Shown here: piece after piece, positions 44,235 through 56,200 of the stretch
How the letters are laid out: the number at the start of each line of letters is the position of its first letter
Numbering within the stretch: position 1 is the stretch's first letter
Source: Alitta virens
Taxonomy: Eukaryota > Annelida > Polychaeta > Phyllodocida > Nereididae
Assembly: GCA_932294295.1 (NCBI GenBank)
Contig: OW028585.1
Location: forward strand, 26,784,177-26,848,176
Direction of reading: 5' to 3'
Length of the DNA stretch: 64,000 bases
The notes under the pieces: model-generated
What the model saw: only the letters and a program-made list of their open reading frames with translations
The model's database searches: none
Told to the model about the DNA's origin: nothing
Translations under genes and position numbers: made by a program

Positions 44235-44546
44235 ATGTGTGCTGTACTGATACAAATGTGCCATCTATGCCTAATCATGACATTTGACCACTTGCCCAGA
44301 ACATTTTTTCATGCAAACATACCAGGGTCAACACAACAGCAGCAACCAAAGGGCAACACGTCATCACGTCGCAAGATGGACAGGCATACCGATCAGGCAT
44401 ACCGATGCAACCGGCACAAGCAGCCCCACCAAGCCAATCCATGGATTCGCACCACCAAAAAGGGCAGCATTCAACCAACATCAAGCTACAGAGCACTAGC
44501 AAACGATTTTGCTAGACCAAGATCCAGAGGCACCATCATCCAGTAG
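44235..44546 (+). CDS. Possible small accessory ORF after env
   Basis: 103 codons from ATG to stop. The second half is rich in Gln, Lys, Arg and His (for example STQQQQPKGN). I recognise no domain. Length alone does not prove coding, and an antisense frame of similar size exists nearby. It is listed because accessory genes often sit between env and the LTR in complex retroviruses. Confidence 0.2.
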   Translation: MCAVLIQMCHLCLIMTFDHLPRTFFHANIPGSTQQQQPKGNTSSRRKMDRHTDQAYRCNRHKQPHQANPWIRTTKKGSIQPTSSYRALANDFARPRSRGTIIQ

Positions 44547-44603
44547 CACTGTACACCAAAATATGAACTTTAAACAAAAACATGCTCCAACTTTAATCAA
44601 AGG

Positions 44604-44686
44604 CATGTCATGTTGTATAATAAGTGCACTCTATGTCATGTTGTATAATAAGTGCACTCTATGTCATGTGGTATAATAATGCACTG
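44604..44686 (+). repeat. Three tandem 28-bp repeats upstream of the 3' LTR
   Basis: The unit is TATGTCATGTTGTATAATAA followed by GTGCACTC. The first two copies are nearly identical; the third has lost one base. The first copy is preceded by CAAAGG, so the string AAAGGCATGTCATGTT at about 44599 exactly repeats the 3' LTR boundary at about 45007. Confidence 0.9.
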
Positions 44687-45012
44687 TACGAAACCACTGT
44701 ATAGGATATATAAGTATATATATAAAATAGTGAAAGGTAGTAAAATTTGTTTTCTAAATTAACTTCTATCTAAATATACAAGTTTACCTACACACATAGC
44801 TCAGTAGAAACACATTTGTTAGAATAGTAACAAAAATAGTGTATACACACAAGAAAGCTAAAAAGGTCTGTTGTTTACAAATTTTATGTATTAAGTACGA
44901 TGTACCATCATATAACACAGGGTACAGCAAGGTATGCAAAAAAAATTATGATTCTCAGGTTGGCGTAACGTCAACATGTTCATCGAAAATTTTTGCCTAT
45001 TAACCAAAGGCA

Positions 45013-45574
45013 TGTCATGTTAAAATATTAACTTAATATAAATATAGGTTCACAATGTTTTATAATTTCTATCATAAAATCATAAATATTAATTATGTAC
45101 ATAGAAATGAAAGTCAAGCTTAATCTAAACAGTATAGTTACATTACTATAAGAATATTACAAGGACTCAGTGAACTTAATAGTGAGGTACATTTGTAGTA
45201 CACAATATTAAGTTGCACCTTTGTTATATAAATGTTAAGGTAGTCCTTTGTATACTACCAAGCAATGGTAGACCTTAATTAAAGGTTAAAGGCTCTAGGC
45301 CTGCAGATACTGCCTTCAACACACATGAGTGACCTTGGAGGCACCTATAGTAAAAGGTTTTGGTACAAGCCCTTGAGGGCAGCCAATAGTAAATAAGCTT
45401 GTATATGTACATTTGTGAATGGTCAGACATGCTGACAAAACCCTAGTGCATCCTGTGTTCTAAGGAGTTTGGTTCCTGTGATGAACAGGCAACAATAAAC
45501 AGAGGCCAACCTCTCTCTAGCAAAGCTCCAGACTTTGTCTTACATCCAAACTACATCCAAATTATAATACTACA
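45013..45574 (+). repeat. 3' LTR, 562 bp
   Basis: Same length as the 5' LTR with two substitutions and no indel. AATAAA at 45494-45499 would end the genomic transcript. Confidence 0.96.
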
Positions 45575-45578
45575 CTAC
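45575..45578. repeat. Right target-site duplication CTAC
   Basis: CTAC followed by ATCCGCGGGC, the unit A sequence resumed directly after its single CTAC. Confidence 0.93.
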
Positions 45579-46027
45579 ATCCGCGGGCACTATAAAATTA
45601 ATACACTCAGTGATTCAGCTTGGGGGAACAGGCCTGAGCTTAACAGGCAAATATCGTTTCGTTCTGCTGGAGGTTACCTTAAACTGAAATGCCGCGAACG
45701 CAATTTCGTTCGCCGCCTTGCCCTATATTTTACTTAAGTGAATTTTCAGGTAACTGACCATGGGTTACCAAGGCACAATTTCAGGAGAAAGATGTGTGGG
45801 TTACCATCTTTTGCTTATGCTCAGGCCTGGCGAATATGGAAACATGGGAGAAATCAGAAGTAAGCTAAAATTGGCGGAAGAAAATTGTAAGGCCACCGCT
45901 ATAACACTCCCCCCCCCCCTCCTTTCCCCCCCTGGATCCGCTACTGTTATTGATCAGGTCTTCAGTAGGCTTTTCAATATTAGGCCACGTGTATGCACTT
46001 CTTTGCCACTTTGTCTTTAGTTTATTG

Positions 46028-46060
<33 letters not shown>

Positions 46061-46137
46061 CAAGTCAATTCGTCAACATGCAAAATCGTCGACAACCATT
46101 TTGTTGACTCGTTGACAACCAACCCGTTGGATTACTA
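45579..46137. other. Spacer of unit B after the LTR element
   Basis: The first 115 bp or so align with 14598-14712 of unit A. Homology then breaks off until 47266. A TA dinucleotide run lies at about 46029-46055. No gene is seen. Confidence 0.55.
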
Positions 46138-47097
46138 GTCAACTCACTGCTTCTGCCAACTCACCGCCCGCTAGGGGTAGTCACCGCCTGTATGGTCAGC
46201 CCACCGTCGGCCGAGTTAACTTACCACCGCCGATTACAACCATCGGCTAATTGCCATTAACAACTTAGGAATTTTTCCTTCATGTGGTGCTAATTGCCAT
46301 TACCAACTTAATCACAGCAGTAGTCCTGTGATTAAACTTGAAAAGCAATTTTTCTCTGGACATGTGTCAACTGGGCGGGTGCTAATTGCCATTACCAGTT
46401 TAATCACAGCAGATGGTAGCCTGTAATCATGGTAATTAAAATAAAAGGAATATTGCTCTATGATCTTATGATGTTATATTTGTTTAAATTATTGTAATTT
46501 GCTAAATAAATAAAAAGCAGTTACTGAAACCGTGTGCACAAATTAACCATGTTAACACCCCCGCAGTTGAAGAGGCATAAGCAGTCGATCACTACAAACC
46601 CGGCCTTTTTCAAGGCCAAACCAATCTTTGGCCTTTTTCAAGGCCACCAAATCCTCTAAAGAGAGACCATGAACACATGTGTGTGATAAAATTAACTAAA
46701 TTAAATATTAGTAAAATATTTAATTATGGTCCGAAAATACCAAGTTATTAAAAGTCCATATAAATAGGATTGGTCTAATAATTTTTTTTAACTTTGTAGT
46801 CCTTTTTGTGAGAAATAGAATCCATATAATGAAATTATTTTTATCAATATTAATTGGTTTTTCCTTTTCATTCCCTAATTAATTTAAGCCAAGTGGAATT
46901 TTAAATTTTCAAAATCAGATGACAATTGACGAACTTATTAAAAAAAAGTAAGTACAAGAAAGCATGCAGGCACCTCCAAGCATGATGTGGCTAGCAGTGA
47001 CTTGACTTTGCTTTTTTCTAGTCAAGTCACCCGATAAAAACAGGCGGTGGGTTGACTACAGGCGGTAGCGGTGAGTTGGCATTGGCGGTGAGTTAAC
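46138..47097. mobile_element. Second foldback-type element, about 0.96 kb, unit B only
   Basis: The left arm (46138 to about 46210) runs GTCAACTCACTGC, GCCAACTCACCGC, GTCACCGCCTGTA and GTCAGCCCACCG. The right arm (about 47042-47097) is the inverted order: GGCGGTGGGTTGAC, TACAGGCGGTAGCGGTGAG, then GGCGGTGAGTTAAC. Three direct copies of GCTAATTGCCATTAMCA-type sequence follow the left arm (about 46248-46405). There is no coding capacity. The design matches the 15.1-kb element, with short subrepeats in inverted arms, but the sequence differs. Confidence 0.6.
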
Positions 47098-47951
47098 CTG
47101 ATACATGACGGCAAACTAGTTGACAATCAACGCCCTCAGCCTTACCATCTCGTTGAAGAAAATTATGGCTTACCAACTCGTTGCATGTTTCCTTGTTGGA
47201 GTATCCAACCTCAGATTTAGGCGCAAGAGACGAGAACATTGTCAAATTTTCCCGGCCTTCGATCTCCCCTCTATCGCGGTTTTATGGTATTATCTCCGTA
47301 AATATTTGGAGTACAGAAATGTTATGGACATCCTTTTATAGATCTCATTCGTACAAATGTATTACTAGTATAGCGACGAAATGGTCATTGGGCAGATTAG
47401 CTGTCAACGAGTTTGCATCAATATGTACTACATGTATATATATATGGTAATGACCTGTCACTGTCCACACTGTCACAGGGGAAATTGCTCCCTATGTGTT
47501 CCCATTGTAGCATAACCTTAAAGTCACCGTATTATAACATGTTTTAGCAGTTGTCACTCTAAATATCCCGAGCTTTACCTCAATTTTTCCGAGATAGTTG
47601 ATCTTGTTCGACTAGACACTTTCCCAGAAATACACCTAGGCTTCAGCGGGTGAGTGTATAATGCGGACCACGCGGACCGTGCGGACCAGCGCTAAAACCA
47701 ACAAGAACAAGCGCACATCGTCCATTTGTTTGTTTAGACAAATACAACACAGCCCTTTTTGTATTGCTCGATATCCCACAAAATAGCAATCATCGGCTTA
47801 ATCATAACCGCGGGCCCACACCCGCTGGCAGAGAAGCAGTCCCCTACCACTGGATTCATCGATATGGAACTCATACCTCTGGATGATGTCGGACTGGCAG
47901 GCCCTCGGACTAGCAGGCCCTCGCAGGCCCTCGGACTAATGGGTGGTCACC

Positions 47952-48064
47952 CCATACGTTCACGAACATCACGAACATAAATGAAACGTTCAAAAAACAT
48001 TTTTCCGAGGTACACACTTTAGAAAAATGTTTTGAATGTTTCATTTAAGTTTGTGAACGTATGG
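47952..48064. repeat. Palindrome related to 17418-17523
   Basis: Same arms, starting CCATACGTTCACGAACATC and ending GTGAACGTATGG. It has an extra ACGAACATC duplication in the left arm and several mismatches in the right arm, so the hairpin has decayed. Confidence 0.8.
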
Positions 48065-48160
48065 TTCTGGCTGTGTGCATATAAATAATATGATAATGCA
48101 ATGTGCATGAGGGGCCGCATGGATAATCCTGTGTCATGTACATGTACCATGGCATACTAT

Positions 48161-48320
48161 AATAAGACCCAATGGTTATGTGGTATTTTTTTATATTCCC
48201 CACGAGTGGACAGATTGGCCAGGATTCACGAGTGGCGTTAGCCACGAGTGAATTCTGAAGCCAATCTGTCCACGAGTGAGGGAATATTAAAAAATACCAC
48301 ATATCCACTTGGGTCTTATT
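48161..48320. mobile_element. 160-bp MITE with CACGAGTG subrepeats
   Basis: It begins AATAAGACCC and ends with the exact complement GGGTCTTATT. The arms pair over most of their length (GTGGTATTTTTTTATATTCCC against GGAATATTAAAAAATACCAC). CACGAGTG occurs four times in the central part. There is no coding capacity. Confidence 0.75.
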
Positions 48321-49669
48321 TATACCCCACAATTTTCACTTTTAGTTGAGCTGCCTGGCTACGCATTCATGCAGTATAGAAAAAATTCATGAATATTCAT
48401 TTTTGCCATCGACCAATTTTGCAAGGCAACGAGCTCTACTCTGATTGGTCGAACGTTCATTTAGTTGACAAGCCTCATGGCAATGGACATGGCTCCCATC
48501 ATGTCCCATGAAACATTCAAAACCATAGTTCTACTGCTTGTCCAGTCTTGGAATCACCTAGAAATGGTCATTAACCGAGTTCTAACGTGAGTTTCTTCAA
48601 GTTTGTCAGGAAAATCCTAAGTAAAGAATGATTTTTGTGTAAGTAGGTCATTATTATTTTGTGCGCATCATGGCCGCGCAGATTAATTAGGACAACATAG
48701 TTCGATCCGGTCATCTGAGAATAGCATGACAGTAGATTTTGTTTTTGGCCAATCTCTAGTCATAAAAGCCCTACGGGCGGCCCCTACGGGGCCGCTCCTG
48801 CAGCCTATAACACTGCTATTCTTGATAATGAGCTGTGCCACCATTACAACAGAGTCTTTTTACTGAGCCTCTCCTCTTGCTACTCATTTTACTTAGACAT
48901 AGTACGTCATAACTAACGGATTCCATAAATATATTTTTCTGGGAAATAATAGAAATCAACTAAATATACATTAAACTTCGCTAAAAATACTGCTGCTAGG
49001 ATGCACTTTGCTTCAGCCAATCAGAGTCAAGGGCGGGAACGTTTTCAGCCAACAAAATTCAATGTTCTGCCGTAGCCACCTGGTACAGAGAACCTTCTGT
49101 GAAAATCCACTATTTACACCCTTAGCAGGCCTGTTCAAGCTCAAGTCTTTCTCAACTCCCTGGTTAGTATATGCCCAGCACAGCATGCTGCCCGATTATA
49201 TAGCACTTCTTATGTCGATCAAGCACTCTAGAATTGCATTTTGAATCCAAATTTACATTTTTCATAACTACCCCTTTCTAATGAGCCTGGATGCCAAATT
49301 TCAAAATCCTATTACAATCTTTAGTGTGTCAGAAGCCAATCAGTCTCATGGACTATTTTGGTGACCTTGGATATTGGCCGCCATATTGGGCTTTTGGAAT
49401 GTCTACATCTTAGAATTGACTGTCAAAAGTATGGTTGTGCCAAATTTCATGCTATCTGCACTCAGTCCTCGTATCTGCTCCACTAATAACCAAGTACCCA
49501 TTTGCACGAGGCGGCTAAAGCAGCTGTTTATGGAAGATGTGCTCAGTTCCCCCATGCCTATGGCTGGCTACGAAACCCATTGCCACAGGCAAAAGCTTTG
49601 CCTCGAAAGAAGCATGATAAGTGTTTTCATTATACACTGGTCAGACTGTGATGGGATATATTTGTTCCA

Positions 49670-49982
49670 TAGATCTATCTATAGATGGATATGGAAAATG
49701 CAGCCCTCTAAAGCAAGTTCTTGCTGCTGTCGAGGGTTGATTGATGAGGTGAGAGAGAGGAGGAGTCCATCAATGTTACACATTTATCCCATGGATGGCA
49801 TCTTCTACTTGCCTCAGCATAGACATTGCGTAGAAGGGACCGCCAATTAAACATTTCATCAGAACGACATCCAGCTGGGATGTAGCTCATGAAGAGTGCC
49901 TGGGCCGGGGATCAAACCCGGGACCTTCAGCAGAGCTGGCCAACGTGGAATTGGCGGATGCCTTAACCATTAGGCCACCCCA
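49670..49982 (-). mobile_element. Full-length tRNA-derived SINE between units B and C
   Basis: Nearly identical to 18549-18853: A and B boxes near 49982-49900, the same body, and a GATA-type tail at 49670-49690 that has rearranged. Confidence 0.75.
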
Positions 49983-50144
49983 TAAAAGTCAATGAGTTTA
50001 AATCATCCTCATTGATGACATCAGAGCCATATATAAGCGGACGTATATAGTTAGCCATAGTAGGCACAAAAAGGCAACCGATAGCAACCAATATTAACAT
50101 TTGTGTCTAAAAACCCATACAAAAATTCATTTAAAAACATGAGT

Positions 50145-50150
50145 TTTATT
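50145..50150 (-). terminator. Poly(A) signal of PP2D1-like copy C
   Basis: AATAAA on the minus strand, 58 bp past the stop, as in copies A and B. Confidence 0.6.
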
Positions 50151-50207
50151 ACAACCAGTAAAGTTTGTGTCCAATTTGACACCTTCAGTCCAATAATTCA
50201 CATAATT

Positions 50208-53200
50208 TCACAACCCACAACCTGGCAACAGAATCACCAGGACCGTAATGTTATCCCGAGCGCCAGCTAACAACGCAGCCTGAGTCAATCTCTCCGCCAT
50301 GGCTCTTGCATAGTCTCTTTGTATCTCCTCTCGAGTTATCAAGCTAAGTTTTGTGTTACTCTTGATGGAAAAATTGTCTCCGTAGCTTTCTAAATCATTG
50401 TCCGAGACGTCCGCATCTTCAGCTTGCATTGCTTGCAAGGCTCGTGCACTTTCCAGGTCGTCGTGATCTCTGAAATTGTTAAACCACAGTATGAGTAATT
50501 TATGAATTGTTATCACTTCTGTTTGCCCTTAAAAACCAAATTTTATCGCCCACAACTTTGGTGATGGATACTGTAAAACGATCATGACCAGATATTGGAT
50601 ATTTTTTGTGTACCTCGACATATCGTCATCTGTCAATTTTTCATCGTCCGTACACAAACTGCTCTTGCGGCTTCCGGGCAGTGTCATTTTCGTGGTCCGT
50701 GAAGTTGCGCTGAGGGGCTTCATCTGATCTGTCACTTGCAGCGAATCTGTTCGTGTCTTGCTAAGGAACTGTATAAAATAATAAGACCACTTCGGTTTTA
50801 CAGTTATATTTTCACCATTTTCCTTTTACAAATCTTTGTTTCTGATATAAGAGTTTTTGTTGAGAGACTTCATAACCACCTTGTTAAAGCTCCAATATCT
50901 ATCAAAATTACTATTTTCTAAAACTTCATCAAATGATTGAAAATCACCTTATTTTATCAAGTCACACTATAAATATGTGTCAGCTAATGAATTCATCTAT
51001 GAGACATTAATTACAAAAAATAAATGATACATTGAAAGAAATCAAGACCAAAACATTGGAAATACAATGGCATCATCCCCCCATTGTGGAGTATTGTTAA
51101 ATCGTCACTTGGGTTTGTTTACATACGAAACTAGGTGAAGTTTTATTTATTTTATAGAGAGATAGTGAACCCATCAAGGTTCTGGATGGTAGGTTATCAG
51201 TATTAAGAAGACAATGAAGTGAATGCAATAGATTTTGGAAACTATCATATTGGATTAATATCCCATGGCTTTTTTTCTTTTGAACTATCTAGAGTTTATC
51301 CATTCAGAAATAAATGACTATCTGTTATTAATTAATATTTATACTACTCATTCTAAATGCACTCACTTGGCTTCCATGGTCTGCAAGTAATTCATAGACG
51401 CTGGTCCCTGGACGTATATGTGTCATTAATTCCAATGGTAAAATCTGAAATTATACCATTTTTTTTTCAATTTAGCACTACCAAGAACCAAACAAGCTGA
51501 GATGCTCAGAACATTGTGATTTACTTTTAACAATTTCTCATTAATTGACATTTCCATAAAGGTTGTCATTGGTAACAATTTTTCATTCGAGTATTCAACT
51601 TTCGATATTGCAATATCGCGCAAATTTTGTATTATCAGCATTCCCAGTTAGAAATGGAATCACTATAGTCACAGGAATATAACTCCCAAGTCATTATGAA
51701 ACCATCTGCCTTTAATGTGATAAGTACTGAGCCAATTTGTTAGGAGGCAATTTAGTTTGCGATTTGGGTTGGAAGATGTGTAGTCAAGTGTTCATCATGG
51801 CCCAAATGTACAATTATAGAGGATAAACAAAGAATCGAAACAAGGTTTTTGTCGATTTTTCCATACCTATATCAGTATTTTCTAGATTCATCGATATACA
51901 GCATATCGATGAGAACCCTAATTTCCATATCTATCAATGTTGGGAAAGTAAGAGCATATATATATTTCCAATAAGAACAAGCTCACATGCTATTTAATTA
52001 ATATAAAACATGTTTAAATAATACAGAATAATGCGTTATATATTGACAAGTGCCCTTTAAACAGTAAGACGATCAGGCATAATTGACAAGTTTTTCTTTA
52101 ACGCCAATTATTCATATCAACAAAACATATTCATTATGATTCACTCAAATAAAACCTCAGCTGTGTGAATTTTATAGACAGGGATTAATCTTCAAATGAG
52201 TAAGCGAAAAACATCAACATAATATGTTATATGCAATAAGCTGCAAAACAAAGTAAGTCATTAATACGCAATATTTACAAAGCCAGGTGCTTGAATGCCA
52301 ATCTATACATTTTCACACTTTATATACTTGGGCTAGGTGTGACTATAAATGTTTTTTTTTGTTTAATTTGATTACTTCATGTACACATGAGTCAATAAAC
52401 AATACCATACCATATATATACTTACAGCATGTGGGTAAGACATAGCCGATGCCTACGTTTAACAACATGAATAAGTCATTCAAATTTACATTGTGGCCCA
52501 AGATTGACATAATAAATCAAAACTGTCAACATCTTGCAAAAGTGAGTAGATAGATAGATAGATAGATCGGTAGATGTGGAAAGTGCAGCCCTCTAAGGCA
52601 ACTTCTTGCCACTGTCGAGGGTTGATTGATGAGGTGAGAGAGAGGAGTCCACCCATGTTACACATTTACCCCATGGGTGGGGTCTTTCACTTGCTTCAGC
52701 ATAGATACCGAGTACAAGGGACTGCCAATTTAACATCTCATCCGAATGACATCAAGCTGTATTGCTCATGAAAGGTTGCTTAAAGACAGTTACACACGGC
52801 GACATCGAAATTCGCCACGACATCGAGATTCGCCACCCACATAAAACATGATTATACACCTTGCAAGTTGATGATTTGTAACAAAAGTAATTGCTTATAT
52901 CATTGACAGTATTCTACAACTCCGACAGACATCTAATAAGTGTTAATTGCACTTTACTTCAAGTGGCAAATTTCGATGTCGCAGCGAAAATCAATGTTGT
53001 CGAGTGTACTATTCAGCCAGCCACATTTATAACTAGCCATTCGGAAGACTTAAAGCGGCAAAATTTATATAAAAAAGAATTGGAGTGACCAATAAAATTA
53101 GACCGATAAATAATTATTTTGGTCATGTATATTCTTTGGCCCATCGACTTTTGAATGATACCGAACCTATAAAAAAATCTAAAATCACTATTAAACTTGA

Positions 53201-56200
53201 AAATGGAGCCAAAATAATAGTTTTGGACCATATACCTGAAGTAGAATTGAGGCAGCCTCCTCTTCAGAAAAATGTTCCCAAACTCCGTGCGATGCCAAAA
53301 TCAGAAACTGGGCGTACTGGTCGATTTTGACAGTGGCTGTGTGTGGTCGTGGAATGACGCATTTCCTTAGCAACGGGTCGCCGTGGTTACCAAGTCCTCT
53401 TGTGGCAGTAAGAACACCATTGATCTTGACCTCTTGTTTGGAGAGGCTAATTTTTCCCCCTGGATAAAATACAATGTTCGTTTTTAGATTATATGGGGCT
53501 GATAATTCCGACTCTCAGTACCACATGTTCTGACTTATATTAGCAATATATTACTAAAAAAATACTGGGTGATATCAAAGCACTTGGACATATTAATATA
53601 CGAAAGTAATTTCATATCAAGGCAGCAATTCTTATCGTTCAGGTAGACCTAATGTCGATTGCTGAGGCTCTGCCGGTTTAAGAACATTTACTGGAGCACA
53701 TTACACATGGTTATAATTTACTCATCCAATCATTGAATGGTGCTTCACACAAATAATTACTTCAGAAAGCAGAAGAGACAATTATCTTTCAAGAGCATAT
53801 TCTGCATAACAATGGTGCTTAAGTCATTGGCCAGGTCATAAGCAACATCAAATTGGAGGTGCCTTGTAATCAGTGTCCATGATAAGGCAAGTTAAAGATC
53901 CCACCCATGGGGTAAATGTAACATGGTGTGGACTCCAAACCTTATCATCTAATCATTACGTCTTCCTCAGACAGCTGGTCAAATCAGTTGACTAGCTATA
54001 CCCTGTCCACTACAACACTGACAGCCTGGTTTGCCAGAGTTTCAGACCAGTTGCAATACAATACAATACAATACAATACAATACAATACAATACAATGTG
54101 CTACGTTTATCAACAGATGGAGCTATCATGCAGTAACTGGTTCCAAAGCATTGTTTAATGATGTCATCAATATGACATCATTAACTGCACTGAAAGACCC
54201 CATTGTTTGATTAAGTCATCAACAATTGTTTGGGCGCAGTTACTGATAGCTCCCTCTGTTGGTAAATACTACCATTCTGACCTTCCTTCGAGACCCGTGC
54301 TGCTTCCTTCTCATTGGATGCTTCATGGAGTTGGGTGACAGAGTAGGCCTTGTTACCTCGGACTAAAACTCCTCGCACATTACCTAAAGAAAAATTAACA
54401 AAATTAAATCCCAAGAAACAACCTTACCAGTGACAAATTTTGATAATTTGATACCAGGTAATATTTATTGCATGATTTATATCATTCACAGAAATAACTA
54501 TTCTCTTAAAAATAAATTCTAGTCATTTATTGTGTCAAAAAGGCAATAATATATAGGTAAGCCTGTCACACTGCTCATAAAAAACATCACATATAATCAT
54601 GAAATCATGAATTAAAAACTTATTATAAACATTACCTTATACGAGTCAAGCCATAAAAAATGCTTATTTCTTAAATCTCATTACACCCTATCTAGCTCAC
54701 ATGTATAATATATCAAAATGCAAGTTTTTGAAGGTCGGGCAAAAAAATTCAATTTCACAAAAAAAAATTTAATTCTTTGAACAAAAATTCTGTCTCATAA
54801 AATGTACATTACCCGCATTAGCGATGTATATGTTGCCTAAATGTCCCAGTTTGACAACGGATGGTTCGTTTTTATCATGGTCTCCTTTCTCAGACGCTCG
54901 TTCAGTTGTCTCATTCGACTCTCCTTCATTAGGCCTTTGTTTGTCACCTTTAAAACCAGTAAATACATAGTTAAACTTCACCATTAAAAGCATCCTTGAG
55001 TTAAAACTAACGTTCATTAAAAAATGATACATATTCTATATATGATTTCCATTTTTCAGCTTGTCCAAGTTACAAAATTTATTATACAGAGGAGTCGTGT
55101 GCTCTAACTCAATAAGCAACATCATAGACCAGGGGCTGATTTAGAGGGGGTTCCTGACGCCCCCCCCCCCCTTTGCCCTGGCAAAAATGCCCCTGGACCC
55201 CCCCCCCCCAGCAGGACATTGCACCTTCGCTGCTCGTACAAGTCCTATGCCTGACCTCCCCCCCTTTCCAAAAACCCTAGATCTGCCCCTGATAGACTGC
55301 AATTGCATGTTTATAAACCTCTGGTAAACAACAGATAAAAGATATATTTTTGCTCTGGAGACACTATTTTGGTCTCAAGAGAAGTTCCTCAAAAATTATC
55401 ATTCCAATCAGCTGTGTTCGTAATATAATAAATATCACTTAAATTCATCTGGATTGTTGTTAAGTTAATAAAATTACTTCAGCAGCGCTTTTTGTCAAAT
55501 TTTCCAATTCTTATTTGGTATGCCAGTCATTAAATTAACTTCTCTTTTAGGCCCACTTCACAATTAAGGTCAATGGCTGCAAGGATGACGTTCATTGTAT
55601 AACATTCTCATACATACCGTCACCCGTTTCAGTCTCTTTATTGTCCTCAGATTCTGACTTTCTGTCCGTTGTTGACTGTAAATTGTCACGTAGAACACAG
55701 CACAATGTAGAACACCCGCTCCAGCGCACTCTCGAATATTCTTCTTTGCCCCACGAAAGTAACAAGTCCATGAAATAGTGGGCTCGCATCAAACTTTCCT
55801 TCATTTTATCATTGAAGGTTTTTTCATTTTGCTGAGTTCCTCTCTTTTTGTTTTTCTTGTAATTTTTCATTATTCTGTCCACCTGTAATATAATCAAATA
55901 ACATGTACAATGTATAGATATATATATAGATCTGCATTTTCTATTGCTGTTAACATGACCCATTAAAATGATAAAATTCACTGTCTAACTCCAGCACTCT
56001 GTCGGATTGTTAGCCTTATGCATTCACAACTCATGTGGCAGATTCCCAGCACCAACTCTCCACAAGTAGAAAGGAAAAACTACACTCAGTTTTAAAAATC
56101 AAACTCACCTTCGCACCGTAATCCGCCACGATTTTGTTCAACATTACTGACGATTCGTCTTGGAACATTTCCTCGTCTCCATGGTAACTGACCGAATGAC

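Larger units (their letters stand above)
43867..45012 (+). other. 1.15-kb tail between env and the 3' LTR
   Basis: AT-rich and mostly noncoding. It contains one short frame at 44235-44546 and three tandem 28-bp repeats at 44604-44686. The bases just before the 3' LTR (ACCAAAGGCA) form only a weak polypurine tract. Confidence 0.6.
32832..45574 (+). mobile_element. Complete env-bearing Ty3/gypsy-type LTR retroelement (endogenous retrovirus-like)
   Basis: The element is 12,743 bp. In order it has a 5' LTR, primer-binding region, leader, gag, pol through a -1 frame change, a 1.18-kb noncoding gap, env, a 1.15-kb noncoding tail and a 3' LTR. Protease-RT-RNase H-integrase order with a GPY/F module places it with Ty3/gypsy-type elements and not with Copia. 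Gag with one CCHC knuckle and the RNase H-integrase arrangement argue against BEL/Pao. The two LTRs differ at 2 of 562 positions, all three main frames are open, and the empty target site is present in both sister units. The insertion is therefore recent, after the segmental duplication. It lies 1035 bp upstream of BTB copy B in opposite orientation. Whether it is active cannot be read from sequence. Confidence 0.95.
47098..49669. other. Repeat-rich spacer between units B and C
   Basis: Noncoding. Parts align with the A/B spacer (47266-47460 with 14730-14920, 47530-48064 with 16930-17523, 48830-49669 with 17540-18548). About 750 bp at 48065-48808 has no counterpart there and includes the MITE at 48161-48320. 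Confidence 0.6.
18854..49982. repeat. Tandem segmental duplication, unit B (carries the LTR element)
   Basis: Second copy of the gene pair. Positions align to unit A with offsets of 18856 at the left, 18228-18238 in the middle and 18234-18240 over the BTB gene, so only small indels separate the copies. The unit is enlarged by the 12.7-kb LTR element at 32832-45574. To the right of the element its spacer differs from A and C. It has an extra block of about 1.57 kb (about 45695-47265) containing a foldback element, and it lacks the foldback of unit A. Homology to A resumes at about 47266 and, with gaps, runs to the SINE at 49982. Confidence 0.9.

Noticed and set aside
44604..44686. Regular 28-bp repeats as a CRISPR-like array
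   Set aside because: Eukaryotic context, head-to-tail repeats without spacers, inside a retroelement.
32832..45574. Assignment to BEL/Pao or Copia because env-like genes also occur in BEL/Pao elements
   Set aside because: Integrase follows RNase H (not Copia order), and the GPY/F module and single-knuckle Gag fit Ty3/gypsy-type elements better. A tree is still needed.
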